Assembly (NCBI RefSeq): GCF_001050155.1
Contig: NZ_LFVY01000005.1
Location: 248,001 to 312,000 of the forward strand
From: Nitratireductor soli
GTDB lineage: Bacteria; Pseudomonadota; Alphaproteobacteria; Rhizobiales; Rhizobiaceae
DNA length: 64,000 nt
Reading direction: 5' to 3'
Made by a program: the position numbers and the translations under genes. The notes under the pieces were generated by a model. That model saw only the letters and a program-made list of their open reading frames with translations, was not told the origin of the DNA and ran no database searches. Within the stretch, counting starts at the first letter, position 1. Each line of letters begins with the position of its first letter. Below, one piece after another: positions 8,703 to 16,744 of this stretch.

Positions 8703-9410
8703 TCACACGACGAGATGCTCGTGGATAAGATCGTCGGTCAGGCCGGATATCGCGCCGGCGACCGAAACGCTGCCGCGGTTCAGAATGGCGAAGCGGTTCG
8801 AGGCGCGGCGGGCGAATTTCAGGTTCTGCTCGACCAGGACGATGGTCAGCCCCTTGTCGCGGTTGAGGTCGATCAGCACCTGCTCGATCTGCTCGACGAT
8901 GTTCGGCTGGATGCCTTCCGTCGGTTCGTCGAGCAGCAGGATCTTCGGCTCCGACAGCAGCGCCCGGGCGATCGCCAATTGCTGCTGCTGGCCGCCCGAC
9001 AGATTGCCGCCGCGCCGGTTGATGAACTCCCTGAGGATCGGGAACAGCTCCAGAACCCATTCGGCGATGCGGCCCTGGTCCGGCCCCGGTTTCGATTGCG
9101 CGGCGAAGGTGCCGACAAGCAAATTCTCACGCACGGTGAAGGCCGGCAGGATGCCGCGCCCCTGCGGCACGTAGCCGAGCCCGGCACAGGCCCGTTCATG
9201 GGTGGGCAGGCCGATCAGTTCGCTGCCGTCGAGGCGGATCGAGCCGGAGGTGCGGCTCATCAGGCCGAGGATCGTCCGCAGCAGCGTCGTCTTGCCGACG
9301 CCGTTGCGTCCGAGCACGCTCAGGAACTCGCCCGTGCCGACCGACAGCGAGACCGCCTGCAGCGCCCGGCTGCGGCCATAGAAACCGTCGAGATTTGAAA
9401 GCTCAAGCAT
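8703..9410 (-). CDS. Amide/urea-type ABC transporter ATPase (UrtE/LivF type)
   Basis: 235-residue ATPase of the branched-chain amino acid/urea importer class. Walker A GRNGVGKTT, signature LSGGQQQQLAIARAL and Walker B ILLLDEPTEGI are all present. The short length without a C-terminal regulatory domain is typical of LivF/UrtE. Its start overlaps the previous ATPase gene by 8 bases, which suggests translational coupling. It is the second of two different ATPases in this importer. Confidence 0.92.
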   Translation of the reverse strand: MLELSNLDGFYGRSRALQAVSLSVGTGEFLSVLGRNGVGKTTLLRTILGLMSRTSGSIRLDGSELIGLPTHERACAGLGYVPQGRGILPAFTVRENLLVGTFAAQSKPGPDQGRIAEWVLELFPILREFINRRGGNLSGGQQQQLAIARALLSEPKILLLDEPTEGIQPNIVEQIEQVLIDLNRDKGLTIVLVEQNLKFARRASNRFAILNRGSVSVAGAISGLTDDLIHEHLVV

Positions 9411-10170
9411 GGCCGATCCCTCCCGAGCCGAGATAGGCTTCGCGCACCTGCGGATCGCTGGAAATCTCCTTCAGCGACCCCTCGGCCAGAAGCTTGCCCT
9501 GGTGCATCACCGAGATCGTCTCGGCGATGTCGCGCACGAAGCCCATATCGTGCTCGACGACGATCAGCGTGTGCTGGCCGCGCAGGCGGTTGAACAGTTC
9601 GGCCGTCTTGCCGGTCTCCTGGCCGGTCATGCCGGCGGTCGGCTCGTCCATCAGGATCAGCGCCGGGTCCTGGGCCAGGATCAGGGCGATCTCCAGCCAT
9701 TGCGTCTGTCCGTGCGACAGATGGGCGGCGGCGCTGTCGAGCGCGTCGCTCAGGCCGACCAGTTCGGCCAGCCGCTCGAGCTCGTCATCGTCCATGCTGC
9801 CGCCGAAGCGGACGAGGTTGGCCAGAACGCCGGTCTGGCGCGACTGGCCGATGTGCAGATTCTCGCGCACGGTCAGTTCACGAAACACGCTCGGCACCTG
9901 GAATTTGCGGCCGATGCCGGCGCGGGCGATTTCGTATTCCTTCAGTTTGTCGATCGAACGCCCCTCGAAGCGAATTTCGCCGGACGTGGCCTGCGTCTTG
10001 CCGCAGATCAGGTCGAGTGCCGTCGTCTTGCCGGCGCCGTTCGGGCCGATCAGGCAGCGCAGTTCGCCCTTGCCGACGGCCAGGTCGAGCCCGGCCACCG
10101 CCACGAAGCCGCCGAAAGAAACGCTGACATCGTTCAGCGCCAGCTGGATTTCGCCGTCGTCGCTCATCAT
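9403..10170 (-). CDS. Amide/urea-type ABC transporter ATPase (UrtD/LivG type)
   Basis: 255-residue ATPase with Walker A GPNGAGKTT, Walker B LILMDEPTAGM and a signature reading LSHGQ instead of LSGGQ, as often seen in UrtD. The C-terminal residues after the switch histidine (VVEHDMGFVRD) form the extra LivG/UrtD tail. The start is the ATG at 10170, which overlaps the upstream permease stop as ATGA. A longer open frame upstream is only a shadow of the permease gene. Confidence 0.92.
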   Translation of the reverse strand: MMSDDGEIQLALNDVSVSFGGFVAVAGLDLAVGKGELRCLIGPNGAGKTTALDLICGKTQATSGEIRFEGRSIDKLKEYEIARAGIGRKFQVPSVFRELTVRENLHIGQSRQTGVLANLVRFGGSMDDDELERLAELVGLSDALDSAAAHLSHGQTQWLEIALILAQDPALILMDEPTAGMTGQETGKTAELFNRLRGQHTLIVVEHDMGFVRDIAETISVMHQGKLLAEGSLKEISSDPQVREAYLGSGGIGHA

Positions 10171-11330
10171 GCGCCCTCCCCGTGGGTGATCGCCTCGCCG
10201 CCCGGCTTGGCCGCCGTGGCAGGCTGCCCCGCCGGCTGGCGCTGGAAGCGCGCCGTCAGCATTTCGAAAGCGCCGGCAATGCCCTTCGGCAGGAACAGGA
10301 CGGTAAGCACGAACAGGCCGCCCATGATCAGCATCCAGCTTTCGAGGAAGGTTTCCGATTCCGACAGCGCGCCCTGCACGCCGGTGACGATCAACGCGCC
10401 GAGTGCGGCGCCGAGCAGGCTCTGGCGCCCGCCGACCGCGACCCAGATGACGACGGACAGGCTGAGCGGTACGCCGAGAAAGGTCGGCGAGGCAAACTCC
10501 ATGACGATGGTGTAGAGCATGCCGGCCAGACCGGCGATGCCGGCCGAGACGGCGAAGATGAAGATCTTGTAGAGCGCCACGTCGTAGCCGAAGAAGCGGA
10601 CCCGGTCCTCCTGGTCGCGGATCGCCTGCAGGATCATGCCCGTCTTGCTGCGGGTGATGGCCAGCGACAGGAACAGCACCGCCGACAGGCACAGTGCGAC
10701 CAGATAATAGGTCGAGGAGGAATAGGCGTCGAAGGACAGGCCCGCCACCTCGAACTGGGCAAGGTCGGTGATGCCGTTGAAGCCGCCGGTGAAGCGCTGC
10801 TGGTCGATGATCACCAGATTGACCACCACCATGGCGGCCAGCGTGATGATCGCCGCGTAGACGCCGGTGACGCGGCCGCGGAACATGAACCAGCCAAGCA
10901 GCGCCGCGAACGTCGCCGGCACGAGAATTCCGGCGACCAGCGCAAAGGTCGTCGAATGGAACGGTGCCCAGAACCAGGGCAGTTCGGTGACGTTGTTCCA
11001 GACCATGAAGTCCGGCAGACCTTCACTGCCGGTGTGAACCGGGACGGTGCCGAGCTTCAGCGCCATCGCCATGCAGTAGGAGCCGAGGCCGAACGTGGTC
11101 GCCTGGCCGAGATTGAGGATGCCGGCATAGCCCCAGGACAGGCTGAGCGCCACGGCCAGCATGGCGAACACCAGGTAGCGCGAATATTTGTTGAGCAGGA
11201 ACGCGTCGTCGAGAAACAGTGGAACGAGCAGGATGGCGATGCAGAACGCCAGGTAGAGCAGCGTTTGTTGAGCGGATTTTCCGGTCAGGAGCATGATGGG
11301 TCTGGATCCTTCTGTCCGGGCGGCGTTCAC
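10167..11330 (-). CDS. Amide/urea-type ABC transporter permease (UrtC/LivM type)
   Basis: 387-residue membrane protein with about 10 hydrophobic segments and the LivM/UrtC hallmark GYAGILNLGQATTFGLGSY. The start is a GTG whose last two bases are shared with the stop of the preceding permease (GTGA), so the two permeases are translationally coupled. The C-terminal tail (FQRQPAGQPATAAKPGG) is low complexity. With the LivH-type partner it forms the channel for the substrate bound by the protein encoded at 12269-13516. Confidence 0.92.
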   Translation of the reverse strand: MNAARTEGSRPIMLLTGKSAQQTLLYLAFCIAILLVPLFLDDAFLLNKYSRYLVFAMLAVALSLSWGYAGILNLGQATTFGLGSYCMAMALKLGTVPVHTGSEGLPDFMVWNNVTELPWFWAPFHSTTFALVAGILVPATFAALLGWFMFRGRVTGVYAAIITLAAMVVVNLVIIDQQRFTGGFNGITDLAQFEVAGLSFDAYSSSTYYLVALCLSAVLFLSLAITRSKTGMILQAIRDQEDRVRFFGYDVALYKIFIFAVSAGIAGLAGMLYTIVMEFASPTFLGVPLSLSVVIWVAVGGRQSLLGAALGALIVTGVQGALSESETFLESWMLIMGGLFVLTVLFLPKGIAGAFEMLTARFQRQPAGQPATAAKPGGEAITHGEGA

Positions 11331-12196
11331 GAGCGCACACGCGCCGAGAACAGGCCCTGCGGGCGGAAGCGGATGAGGATGACGATGGCCAGCAACACCA
11401 GCGCCTTGGCGATCGTGTCGTTGCTGTGGAAGGCCAGGAAGCCGGTCAGTTCACCGAGAATGCCGGAGCTGGCGACCGTGCCGAACAGGCTTTGCGCGCC
11501 GCCCAGCACCACGACCATGAAGGCATCGACCACATAGGTGGTGCCCATTTCCGGTGAAACGCTCTTCAGCGGCGAGACCAGCGCCCCGGCCAGGCCGGCA
11601 ATGCCTGCCCCGTAAGCAAAGGTCGAGCGGTACACCCTGGCCGAATTGATGCCGAAGCTCGAGGCGATATCGCGGTTTTGCGTGATGGCGCGCAGCTTCA
11701 GGCCGAAGGAAGTGTGCCGGTAGATGTACCAGGTGAGCGCGAACAAACTTAGCGCCAGGCCGAGGATGAACAGCCGGTAGGCCGATTCCGTCGCGCCGAA
11801 GATGTTGACGCTGCTGGCGAGCGCCGCCGGCATCTCCACATAGCGCAGTTCGCCACCGGCCGTCAGCCGCACCGCCTGCTGCGCCATCACGCCGATGCCC
11901 CAGGTGGCCAGGATGGTGTCGAGCGGCCGCGCATAGAGATGGCGGATGACGAGCGCCTCGATGATCCAGCCGAACAGCGCCAGGATGATGAAGATCGGCA
12001 CCAGGCTGGCGATCAGGCCGAGGCCGAGCTGGGTTTGCAGGAACCAGGCGCAATAGGCGCCGAGCATGACGAATTCGCCATGCGCCAGATTGATGACGCC
12101 GGTGACGCCGTAGATGATGGCCAGGCCGAGCGCCACCAGCATCAGGATCGATGCGATGCTCAGGCCGGTCAGCAACTGGGATACGACAAGTTCCAT
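11327..12196 (-). CDS. Amide/urea-type ABC transporter permease (UrtB/LivH type)
   Basis: 289-residue LivH/UrtB-type permease with about 8 membrane segments and the family motif YGVTGVINLAHGEFVMLGAY. The ATG at 12196 was chosen over an upstream start because it begins directly at the first hydrophobic helix (MELVVSQLLTGLSIASILML) and has a GTGAG just before it. It lies 72 bases after the binding-protein gene and overlaps the next permease by 4 bases. Confidence 0.92.
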   Translation of the reverse strand: MELVVSQLLTGLSIASILMLVALGLAIIYGVTGVINLAHGEFVMLGAYCAWFLQTQLGLGLIASLVPIFIILALFGWIIEALVIRHLYARPLDTILATWGIGVMAQQAVRLTAGGELRYVEMPAALASSVNIFGATESAYRLFILGLALSLFALTWYIYRHTSFGLKLRAITQNRDIASSFGINSARVYRSTFAYGAGIAGLAGALVSPLKSVSPEMGTTYVVDAFMVVVLGGAQSLFGTVASSGILGELTGFLAFHSNDTIAKALVLLAIVILIRFRPQGLFSARVRS

Positions 12197-12268
12197 CTCA
12201 CTGCTTTCGAAGAGGTCAAAAAGGTGGCGATGGCGCCCGGGCGCCATCGCCGTTCGGTCGCCAGCGCG

Positions 12269-13516
12269 TCAGACTTCCTTCAAGCCTTCGGCAGTGCAGC
12301 TCTGGTTGGCATAGGCCTTGTAGGGATCGGGCTCCAACCAGTCGGCCGACTGCTTCAGGATCTCGAACTGGCCGTCGGACTTGCAGCGGCCGATCTTCGG
12401 GCGCAGCCAGGCGTGCAGGTTTTCCGGCTCCACCTTGACCAGGCCCTGCGGCGCCTGGAACTGTTCGCCCTTGACCGCCTCGCGGATGGTGTTCGGATCG
12501 ATGTCGCTGGCGGCCAGTTTCTCGACCGCCTGCTTGAACAGGTAGATCTGGAAATAGGATGGTTCGGAGACGAAGTGCGTGACCTTGTCGCCACCCCAGC
12601 GGGAGCGATAGGCCTCGACGAATTTCTGGTTCTCGGGCGAGTCCCAGACCATGAAATACGGCGCCGAGGTGAAGTGGCCGGCGGCCGCCGCGCCACCCAT
12701 GGCCGCCACCTCGTTCTCCGAGGTGGTCAGGCTCGCCATCGGCATCGTTTCGGGGTCGAGGCCGGCCGCATGATATTGCCGGTGCAATGCCACGACGGAA
12801 TCGCCGACCACCGTCGAGAAGATCACATCCGGCTTCTCGGCCTTCAATTTGTTGATGACGGACGAGAACTCCGAGTGGCCGAGCGGCACGTATTCCTCGG
12901 CGACGACTTCGCCGCCGAGTTCGGCGAGCAGCTTCTTGCAGTAATTGTTCTCTTCCTTCGGATAGATGTAGTTCGAGCCGATCAGGTACCAGCGCTTGCC
13001 GAAATTCTCGACCAGCCAGGGCACGAAATCATCCTGCTGCTGGTTCGGCACGGCGCCGGTGTAAATGACGTTCTTCGAGCATTCGCGCCCCTCGTAGAGG
13101 GTCGGATACCAGTAGAGATTGTTCTGTTTCTCGAACACCGGCAGCACCGCCTTGCGGCTGGCCGAGGTGTAGGAGCCGAAGACCGACACGCATTTGTCGG
13201 ACAGCACCAGCTTGCGGGCCTTTTCGGCGAAGGTCGCCGGGTCCGATGCCGGGTCCTCGACGACCGGGACGATCTCCATGCCGTTGACGCCGCCGGCGGC
13301 GTTGATCTCCTCGATCGCCATGATCGTCGCCTTGTTCAGCGATTCCTCGATGATCGCCGTCGTGCCTGTCAGCGAGAACAGGACGCCGACCTTGATCTGG
13401 CCGTCCTGGGCCCGCGCCAGCATGCCGTTCTTCGACCAGATGTGGGGGAAGCCGCCGAGAGAGGCCGCGCCGAGCGCCGCCGTGCCTTGAAGAAACTTAC
13501 GCCGATTGGTTGTCAC
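12269..13516 (-). CDS. Amide/urea ABC transporter substrate-binding protein (UrtA/FmdD-like)
   Basis: 415-residue periplasmic binding protein of the type that binds urea and short-chain amides. It starts at a GTG at 13516 preceded by AGGGAG at ideal distance. The N-terminus is a Tat signal (TNRRKFLQGTAALGAASLGG). The protein is clearly related to AmiC encoded upstream; both share blocks such as FGSYTSASRKAVLP/FGCYTSSSRKAVLP, YWYPTLYEG and SYTSASRKAV-type ligand-site sequences. The exported protein delivers substrate and cytosolic AmiC senses it. A terminator ends only about 15 bases upstream of the start codon, so expression depends on antitermination. Confidence 0.92.
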   Translation of the reverse strand: MTTNRRKFLQGTAALGAASLGGFPHIWSKNGMLARAQDGQIKVGVLFSLTGTTAIIEESLNKATIMAIEEINAAGGVNGMEIVPVVEDPASDPATFAEKARKLVLSDKCVSVFGSYTSASRKAVLPVFEKQNNLYWYPTLYEGRECSKNVIYTGAVPNQQQDDFVPWLVENFGKRWYLIGSNYIYPKEENNYCKKLLAELGGEVVAEEYVPLGHSEFSSVINKLKAEKPDVIFSTVVGDSVVALHRQYHAAGLDPETMPMASLTTSENEVAAMGGAAAAGHFTSAPYFMVWDSPENQKFVEAYRSRWGGDKVTHFVSEPSYFQIYLFKQAVEKLAASDIDPNTIREAVKGEQFQAPQGLVKVEPENLHAWLRPKIGRCKSDGQFEILKQSADWLEPDPYKAYANQSCTAEGLKEV

Positions 13517-13530
13517 CTTTGTCGCTCCCT

Positions 13531-13584
13531 GAAAATAAAAAAGCCCCGAAACGCGCCGCCTCGCGGCAGCTCGTTTCGGGGCTT
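13531..13584 (-). terminator. Leader terminator T2 directly upstream of the binding-protein gene
   Basis: On the minus strand, AAGCCCCGAAACG pairs with CGTTTCGGGGCTT (13 perfect base pairs), and the last paired bases run straight into a T-rich tract (TTTTTTATTTT). It stands about 15 bases before the GTG start and just upstream of its ribosome-binding site. A terminator in this position is an attenuator. Its 5' arm overlaps a small hexaloop hairpin at 13580-13591. Confidence 0.88.
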
Positions 13585-13623
13585 CGTCGCCTCTGATTGT
13601 TTGTTGCGGCAACCTCGCCGCAA
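13580..13623 (-). promoter_or_regulatory. Second hexaloop hairpin pair (possible ANTAR element, variant loops)
   Basis: Two hairpins with 6-base loops precede T2 in the leader RNA. The first, 13604-13623, has stem TTGCGGC/GCCGCAA and loop GAGGUU. The second, 13580-13591, has stem GGC/GCC and loop GACGAA, and its 3' arm is part of the 5' arm of T2. Both loops have G at position 4 but G rather than A at position 1 of the ANTAR consensus. The arrangement copies the first element at 13684-13722. Confidence 0.5.
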
Positions 13624-13648
13624 GCACCTTCACTTTGGTTCAGGCAAC

Positions 13649-13686
13649 AAAAAACCCCACGTCCCGCTCGCGCGAAATCCGTGGGG
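13649..13686 (-). terminator. Leader terminator T1 in the ami leader
   Basis: On the minus strand CCCCACG pairs with CGTGGGG, followed by TTTTTTG. The 5' arm is shared with the second hexaloop hairpin of the ANTAR element (13684-13697), so the two structures exclude each other. This is the arrangement known from ANTAR-controlled leaders. Confidence 0.85.
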
Positions 13687-13722
13687 TCTCGTTACCCGTA
13701 TGTGCGCGGCATCGTTGCCGCG
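13684..13722 (-). promoter_or_regulatory. ANTAR-type antitermination RNA element (dual hexaloop)
   Basis: The leader RNA forms hairpin P1 (13705-13722: CGCGGC, loop AACGAU, GCCGCG) and hairpin P2 (13684-13697: GGGU, loop AACGAG, ACCC), separated by 7 bases. Both loops are hexanucleotides with A at position 1 and G at position 4, the published hallmark of ANTAR-protein binding sites. P2 overlaps the 5' arm of terminator T1. The gene ending 16 bases upstream encodes the ANTAR protein AmiR, the likely ligand. Confidence 0.85.
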
Positions 13723-13734
13723 AATAGCCTCAAA

Positions 13735-13763
13735 AAGCTAGCTAAGAAGTTCGTGCGAGTCAA
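13735..13763 (-). promoter_or_regulatory. Predicted sigma70-type promoter at the end of amiR
   Basis: On the minus strand TTGACT is followed after exactly 17 bases by TAGCTT. It overlaps the last codons of amiR and would start transcription just before hairpin P1. The promoter in front of the NCS1 leader (18261-18289) has the same spacing and the identical -10 box, followed by similar bases (TAGCTTTTTG against TAGCTTTTCG). That repetition is the main support. Confidence 0.6.
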
Positions 13764-14454
13764 TGATCGCATTGGCCACCGCGCCAATGGTCACCCGCCG
13801 CTCCATCGCCTGGCGGCGCAGATAGTTGTAGGCCTCCTCCTCCGTCACGTCCTTCATGCGGATGAGCAGGGATTTCGCCCGTTCGACGCTGCGCATGGTG
13901 CGCAGATTCTCGTCGAGCTTGTCGATCCGGCCGCGCAGGCGCTTCTCGTACAGGAAATGTCCGCGCGCCAGCGCGACGCAGGTCTGCGTCGAGCGCGGCG
14001 TTGCCGGATAATGCATGACGCCGTGGGCGGCGCAATTGTGGATCAGCTGCAGGTCGAGTTCCCCCTCGCCGCAGTCGATCACCACCAATGCCGCCTCCGG
14101 CTCGCCGGGGATCCAGGGAATGCGCTGCGGCAGGTCTTCCGTCAGCGCGCAGAACACCAGGTCGAACTGAACCGGAATCTGCGGCGGCATCGGCCATATG
14201 TGGCGCACATTGCAGCGCAGGCGCTGCAATTCGCGCATCAAACGCTCGCCATCGTCGTCGCGCTGGGCGATGACGGCCACGTTGAGGTCCCAGAAGCTTT
14301 TCTGCTGAGCCTGGACATTCTGCTGGCCGGGCCGGCCGACCGGCTTCTGCGATGGGCCACGCTTGCCCTGGGCGTGATCGTGTCTTGCCATGTTGAGCAT
14401 CTTTTCTCTTGGCCCGATGATACCCGGGCTTCTGGTCAACTGTATTCGAGGCAT
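13738..14454 (-). CDS. amiR: AmiR-like ANTAR-domain transcription antiterminator
   Basis: 238-residue regulator. A pseudo-receiver domain (about residues 50-165; FWDLNVAVIAQRDDDGERLM onward) lacks the normal phosphorylation pattern. A coiled-coil linker (LRGRIDKLDENLRTMRSVER) and a C-terminal ANTAR RNA-binding domain (AKSLLIRMKDVTEEEAYNYL, then VTIGAVANAII) follow. AmiR proteins are held inactive by AmiC and, on release by amides, bind leader RNA and prevent termination. The gene overlaps amiC by 19 bases, as expected for a co-translated partner. The ATG at 14400, behind AAGAGAAAAG, is an alternative start that would shorten the disordered N-terminus. Its target elements lie directly downstream at 13684-13722. 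Confidence 0.9.
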   Translation of the reverse strand: MPRIQLTRSPGIIGPREKMLNMARHDHAQGKRGPSQKPVGRPGQQNVQAQQKSFWDLNVAVIAQRDDDGERLMRELQRLRCNVRHIWPMPPQIPVQFDLVFCALTEDLPQRIPWIPGEPEAALVVIDCGEGELDLQLIHNCAAHGVMHYPATPRSTQTCVALARGHFLYEKRLRGRIDKLDENLRTMRSVERAKSLLIRMKDVTEEEAYNYLRRQAMERRVTIGAVANAIIDSHELLS

Positions 14455-15593
14455 CGGCCATACCCGAGCAGATAAGGGTCCGCCTTCACGCTGGAGGGCG
14501 ATTCATAGACGATGTCGAACTGTCCCTGCCGGTTGGCGCGGCCGATGCGCGTCCACAGATCCGCGTGTCCCCAGACCGGGTTGATCGACACGCCGCCCTG
14601 CGGCGCGTCGAATTCCGACCCCATGACGCTGTCGCGCATGAGATTGGTCTCCATCGAGTTGGTCTTTTCCAGCGTCTTGGCGAACACATTGACCTGAAAA
14701 TACGATGCTTCCAGGCACATATTGGTCGGCTCGTCGTCGCCGTAGCGCTTCTTGTAGCGGTTGACGAAGGTGGTGTTGCTGTCGTTGCCGACACCCTGGA
14801 AATAGGGCGCCGCCGTCAGGTGCCCCTCGCCGACGTCGAAGCCCATGGCGCGCACCTCGGCCTCGGAGGTCGTCAGGCTGGCGATCGGCGTCACCTTCGG
14901 GTCGAGCCCCATATCGGCGTAGGCCTGGTAGAGAAAGGTCGTCGCCTCGCCGACGACCGTCGAGAAGATGACGTCGGGCCTGACCTGTTTTATGTCGCGC
15001 ATGACCGGCGTGAAGGCGCTGCGCTCGGCGCCCAGCCGAACATAGCTTTCGCCGACGACGCTGCCGCCCGAATGGCGGATCAGTTCGCGCATGATGCGGT
15101 TGGATTCGCGCGGATAGATGTAGTCGGATCCGACGAAGTAGAAGCGCGTGCCGTAAAGCTCCATCAGCGTGCGGCAGAGCTGGACGCTGTTCTGGTTCGG
15201 CGTCGCGCCGGTGTAGATGACGTTGGAGGAGAACTCGAAGCCTTCGTAGAGCGTCGGATACCATAACAGGCCGTCCAGCCGCTCGACCACCGGCAGAACC
15301 GCCTTGCGGCTCGACGAGGTGTAACAGCCGAAGATGGTGCTGACGCCGTCCTCGACCATCAGCTTCTTGGCGTACAATCCGTAAGACCGTGAATCCGATC
15401 CCGGATCATAGACGATCGGCTCGACCGGCCGGCCGTTGATGCCACCCTTGTCGTTGATTTCATCGATGGCGGTCAGCGTTCCCCGGAGTTGGGTTTCCTC
15501 GATCACGGCCATGAAGCCGCTGCGCGAGAAAAGAACGCCGACACGCCACGGTTCGGAAGTGTTGCTTGATCGTGTCAACTCACACTCTCCCAT
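14436..15593 (-). CDS. amiC: AmiC-like cytosolic amide sensor / negative regulator
   Basis: 385-residue periplasmic-binding-protein fold without any signal peptide (starts MGECELTRSSNTSEPWRVGV), so it stays in the cytosol. It is strongly similar along its length to the exported binding protein at 12269-13516, including FGCYTSSSRKAVLPV and LLWYPTLYEGFEF. In Pseudomonas AmiC sequesters AmiR until amide binds. The direct overlap with the ANTAR gene supports the same function here. The presence of both a secreted and a cytosolic version of this fold in one locus lets the same ligand class be imported and sensed. Confidence 0.9.
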   Translation of the reverse strand: MGECELTRSSNTSEPWRVGVLFSRSGFMAVIEETQLRGTLTAIDEINDKGGINGRPVEPIVYDPGSDSRSYGLYAKKLMVEDGVSTIFGCYTSSSRKAVLPVVERLDGLLWYPTLYEGFEFSSNVIYTGATPNQNSVQLCRTLMELYGTRFYFVGSDYIYPRESNRIMRELIRHSGGSVVGESYVRLGAERSAFTPVMRDIKQVRPDVIFSTVVGEATTFLYQAYADMGLDPKVTPIASLTTSEAEVRAMGFDVGEGHLTAAPYFQGVGNDSNTTFVNRYKKRYGDDEPTNMCLEASYFQVNVFAKTLEKTNSMETNLMRDSVMGSEFDAPQGGVSINPVWGHADLWTRIGRANRQGQFDIVYESPSSVKADPYLLGYGRCLEYS

Positions 15594-15653
15594 TTCTACC
15601 CCGGCCGCGCGTTCCCCGGCGCGGCCCGTCCCGACAAACGACGCTTTGTTGTT

Positions 15654-16676
15654 TTATGCGTCGCTCGCCAAAAGCTCCTTGAGCTTGTCGTCCAGGAACT
15701 TGACGTCGACCGGGCTCGTGCCCGGACCGCCGGCAAAATGCCCCCAGACGGATTCGATCGGGATCAACGTCGCGTTCGGCATGTGCGACACTTCGATCTC
15801 GCTGTCTTCGGGCGGAAAATACAGATCCGTCCGTCCCGGCATAACATAGGCCTTCGCCTTGATTGCGCCGAGCGCTTTTTTGAGGTCCCCGCCGTAAAGC
15901 GTGTTGGCGCTGATGTCGCCGTTCTGCCAGGTCCACAGCATGGTGAGCAGGTTGTTGGCATCCTTCGGCAGGAAGAAGCCCTCCCAGAACGCCACCAGGA
16001 AATCCTCGAGCGAGGAATAGCCGAGCGTCTTCAGGTCCAGTTCCTGGCGGTAGAAGGTCTGCGAAAAGCCCCAGCCGGCATAGACGCGGGCCATGGCGCG
16101 CAGGCCCCGCTCCGGCTTCTTCTCGTACCAGCCCTCCTTGAAGGCGGCGTCGGCCGTCAGCGCCGCCTTGACGCCTTCGAGGAAGACGAAATTGTGCCGC
16201 GAGCACTTGGCCGAGCCGCAGAACGGCGCGATGCGCTCGACCATGTCGGGGAACATCGCCCCCCAGTGGAAGGTCTGCAGCGCCCCCATCGACCAGCCGG
16301 TCACCAGCTTGATGGTCTCGACACCGAATTTCTTCGTCATCAGCTGGTGCTGGGCGCGAACGTTGTCATAGGCCGTGACATTGGGAAAACGCGATGCGTT
16401 GTAGGGCTCGGGCGTGTTCGACGGCGAGGAGGACAGGCCGTTGCCGAGCATGTTCGGGATGACGATGAAATATTGGTCCGGGTCGAGCGCCATGCCCTTG
16501 CCGACCAGCCATTCATTGTCGACATGCTGGCCCGAATACCAGGTCGGATAGACGATGACGTTGTCGCGTTTGGCGTTGAGCTTGCCAAAGCTCTTGTAGG
16601 CCAGCTTGCAGTCGCGCAGCGTGGCGCCGCTCTGCAGCGTGAAATCACCCAGATCGTAAATTTCATGGTCGGCCAT
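15654..16676 (-). CDS. MetX-like alpha/beta-fold hydrolase or acyltransferase
   Basis: 340-residue alpha/beta-fold protein of the homoserine O-acetyltransferase (MetX) superfamily. The nucleophile elbow GWSMGA contains the serine; the acid and histidine lie in MPGRTDLYFPPEDSE and VWGHFAGGPG. The ATG at 16676 is preferred over an upstream TTG because GGAGGA is at good distance. The second MetX domain residues that bind homoserine cannot be confirmed by eye, so it may be an esterase or amide/nitrile-linked hydrolase. It sits between the NCS1 permease and amiC, so it probably processes the same imported compounds. A hairpin (GGCCGCGC/GCGCGGCC) lies between it and amiC. Confidence 0.8.
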   Translation of the reverse strand: MADHEIYDLGDFTLQSGATLRDCKLAYKSFGKLNAKRDNVIVYPTWYSGQHVDNEWLVGKGMALDPDQYFIVIPNMLGNGLSSSPSNTPEPYNASRFPNVTAYDNVRAQHQLMTKKFGVETIKLVTGWSMGALQTFHWGAMFPDMVERIAPFCGSAKCSRHNFVFLEGVKAALTADAAFKEGWYEKKPERGLRAMARVYAGWGFSQTFYRQELDLKTLGYSSLEDFLVAFWEGFFLPKDANNLLTMLWTWQNGDISANTLYGGDLKKALGAIKAKAYVMPGRTDLYFPPEDSEIEVSHMPNATLIPIESVWGHFAGGPGTSPVDVKFLDDKLKELLASDA

Positions 16677-16744
16677 GGCCGGCAATCCTCCAGTTGAACG
16701 AGATCAGGTGCGAGGGCCGCCCGAAGACGGCCCCGCTCTTTATG

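Noticed and set aside
6297-9398. Open frame of 1033 codons on the plus strand
   Set aside because: It runs antisense through amiE, the AAA+ gene and the ABC ATPase gene, all with intact family motifs. Its composition is typical of a GC-rich shadow frame.
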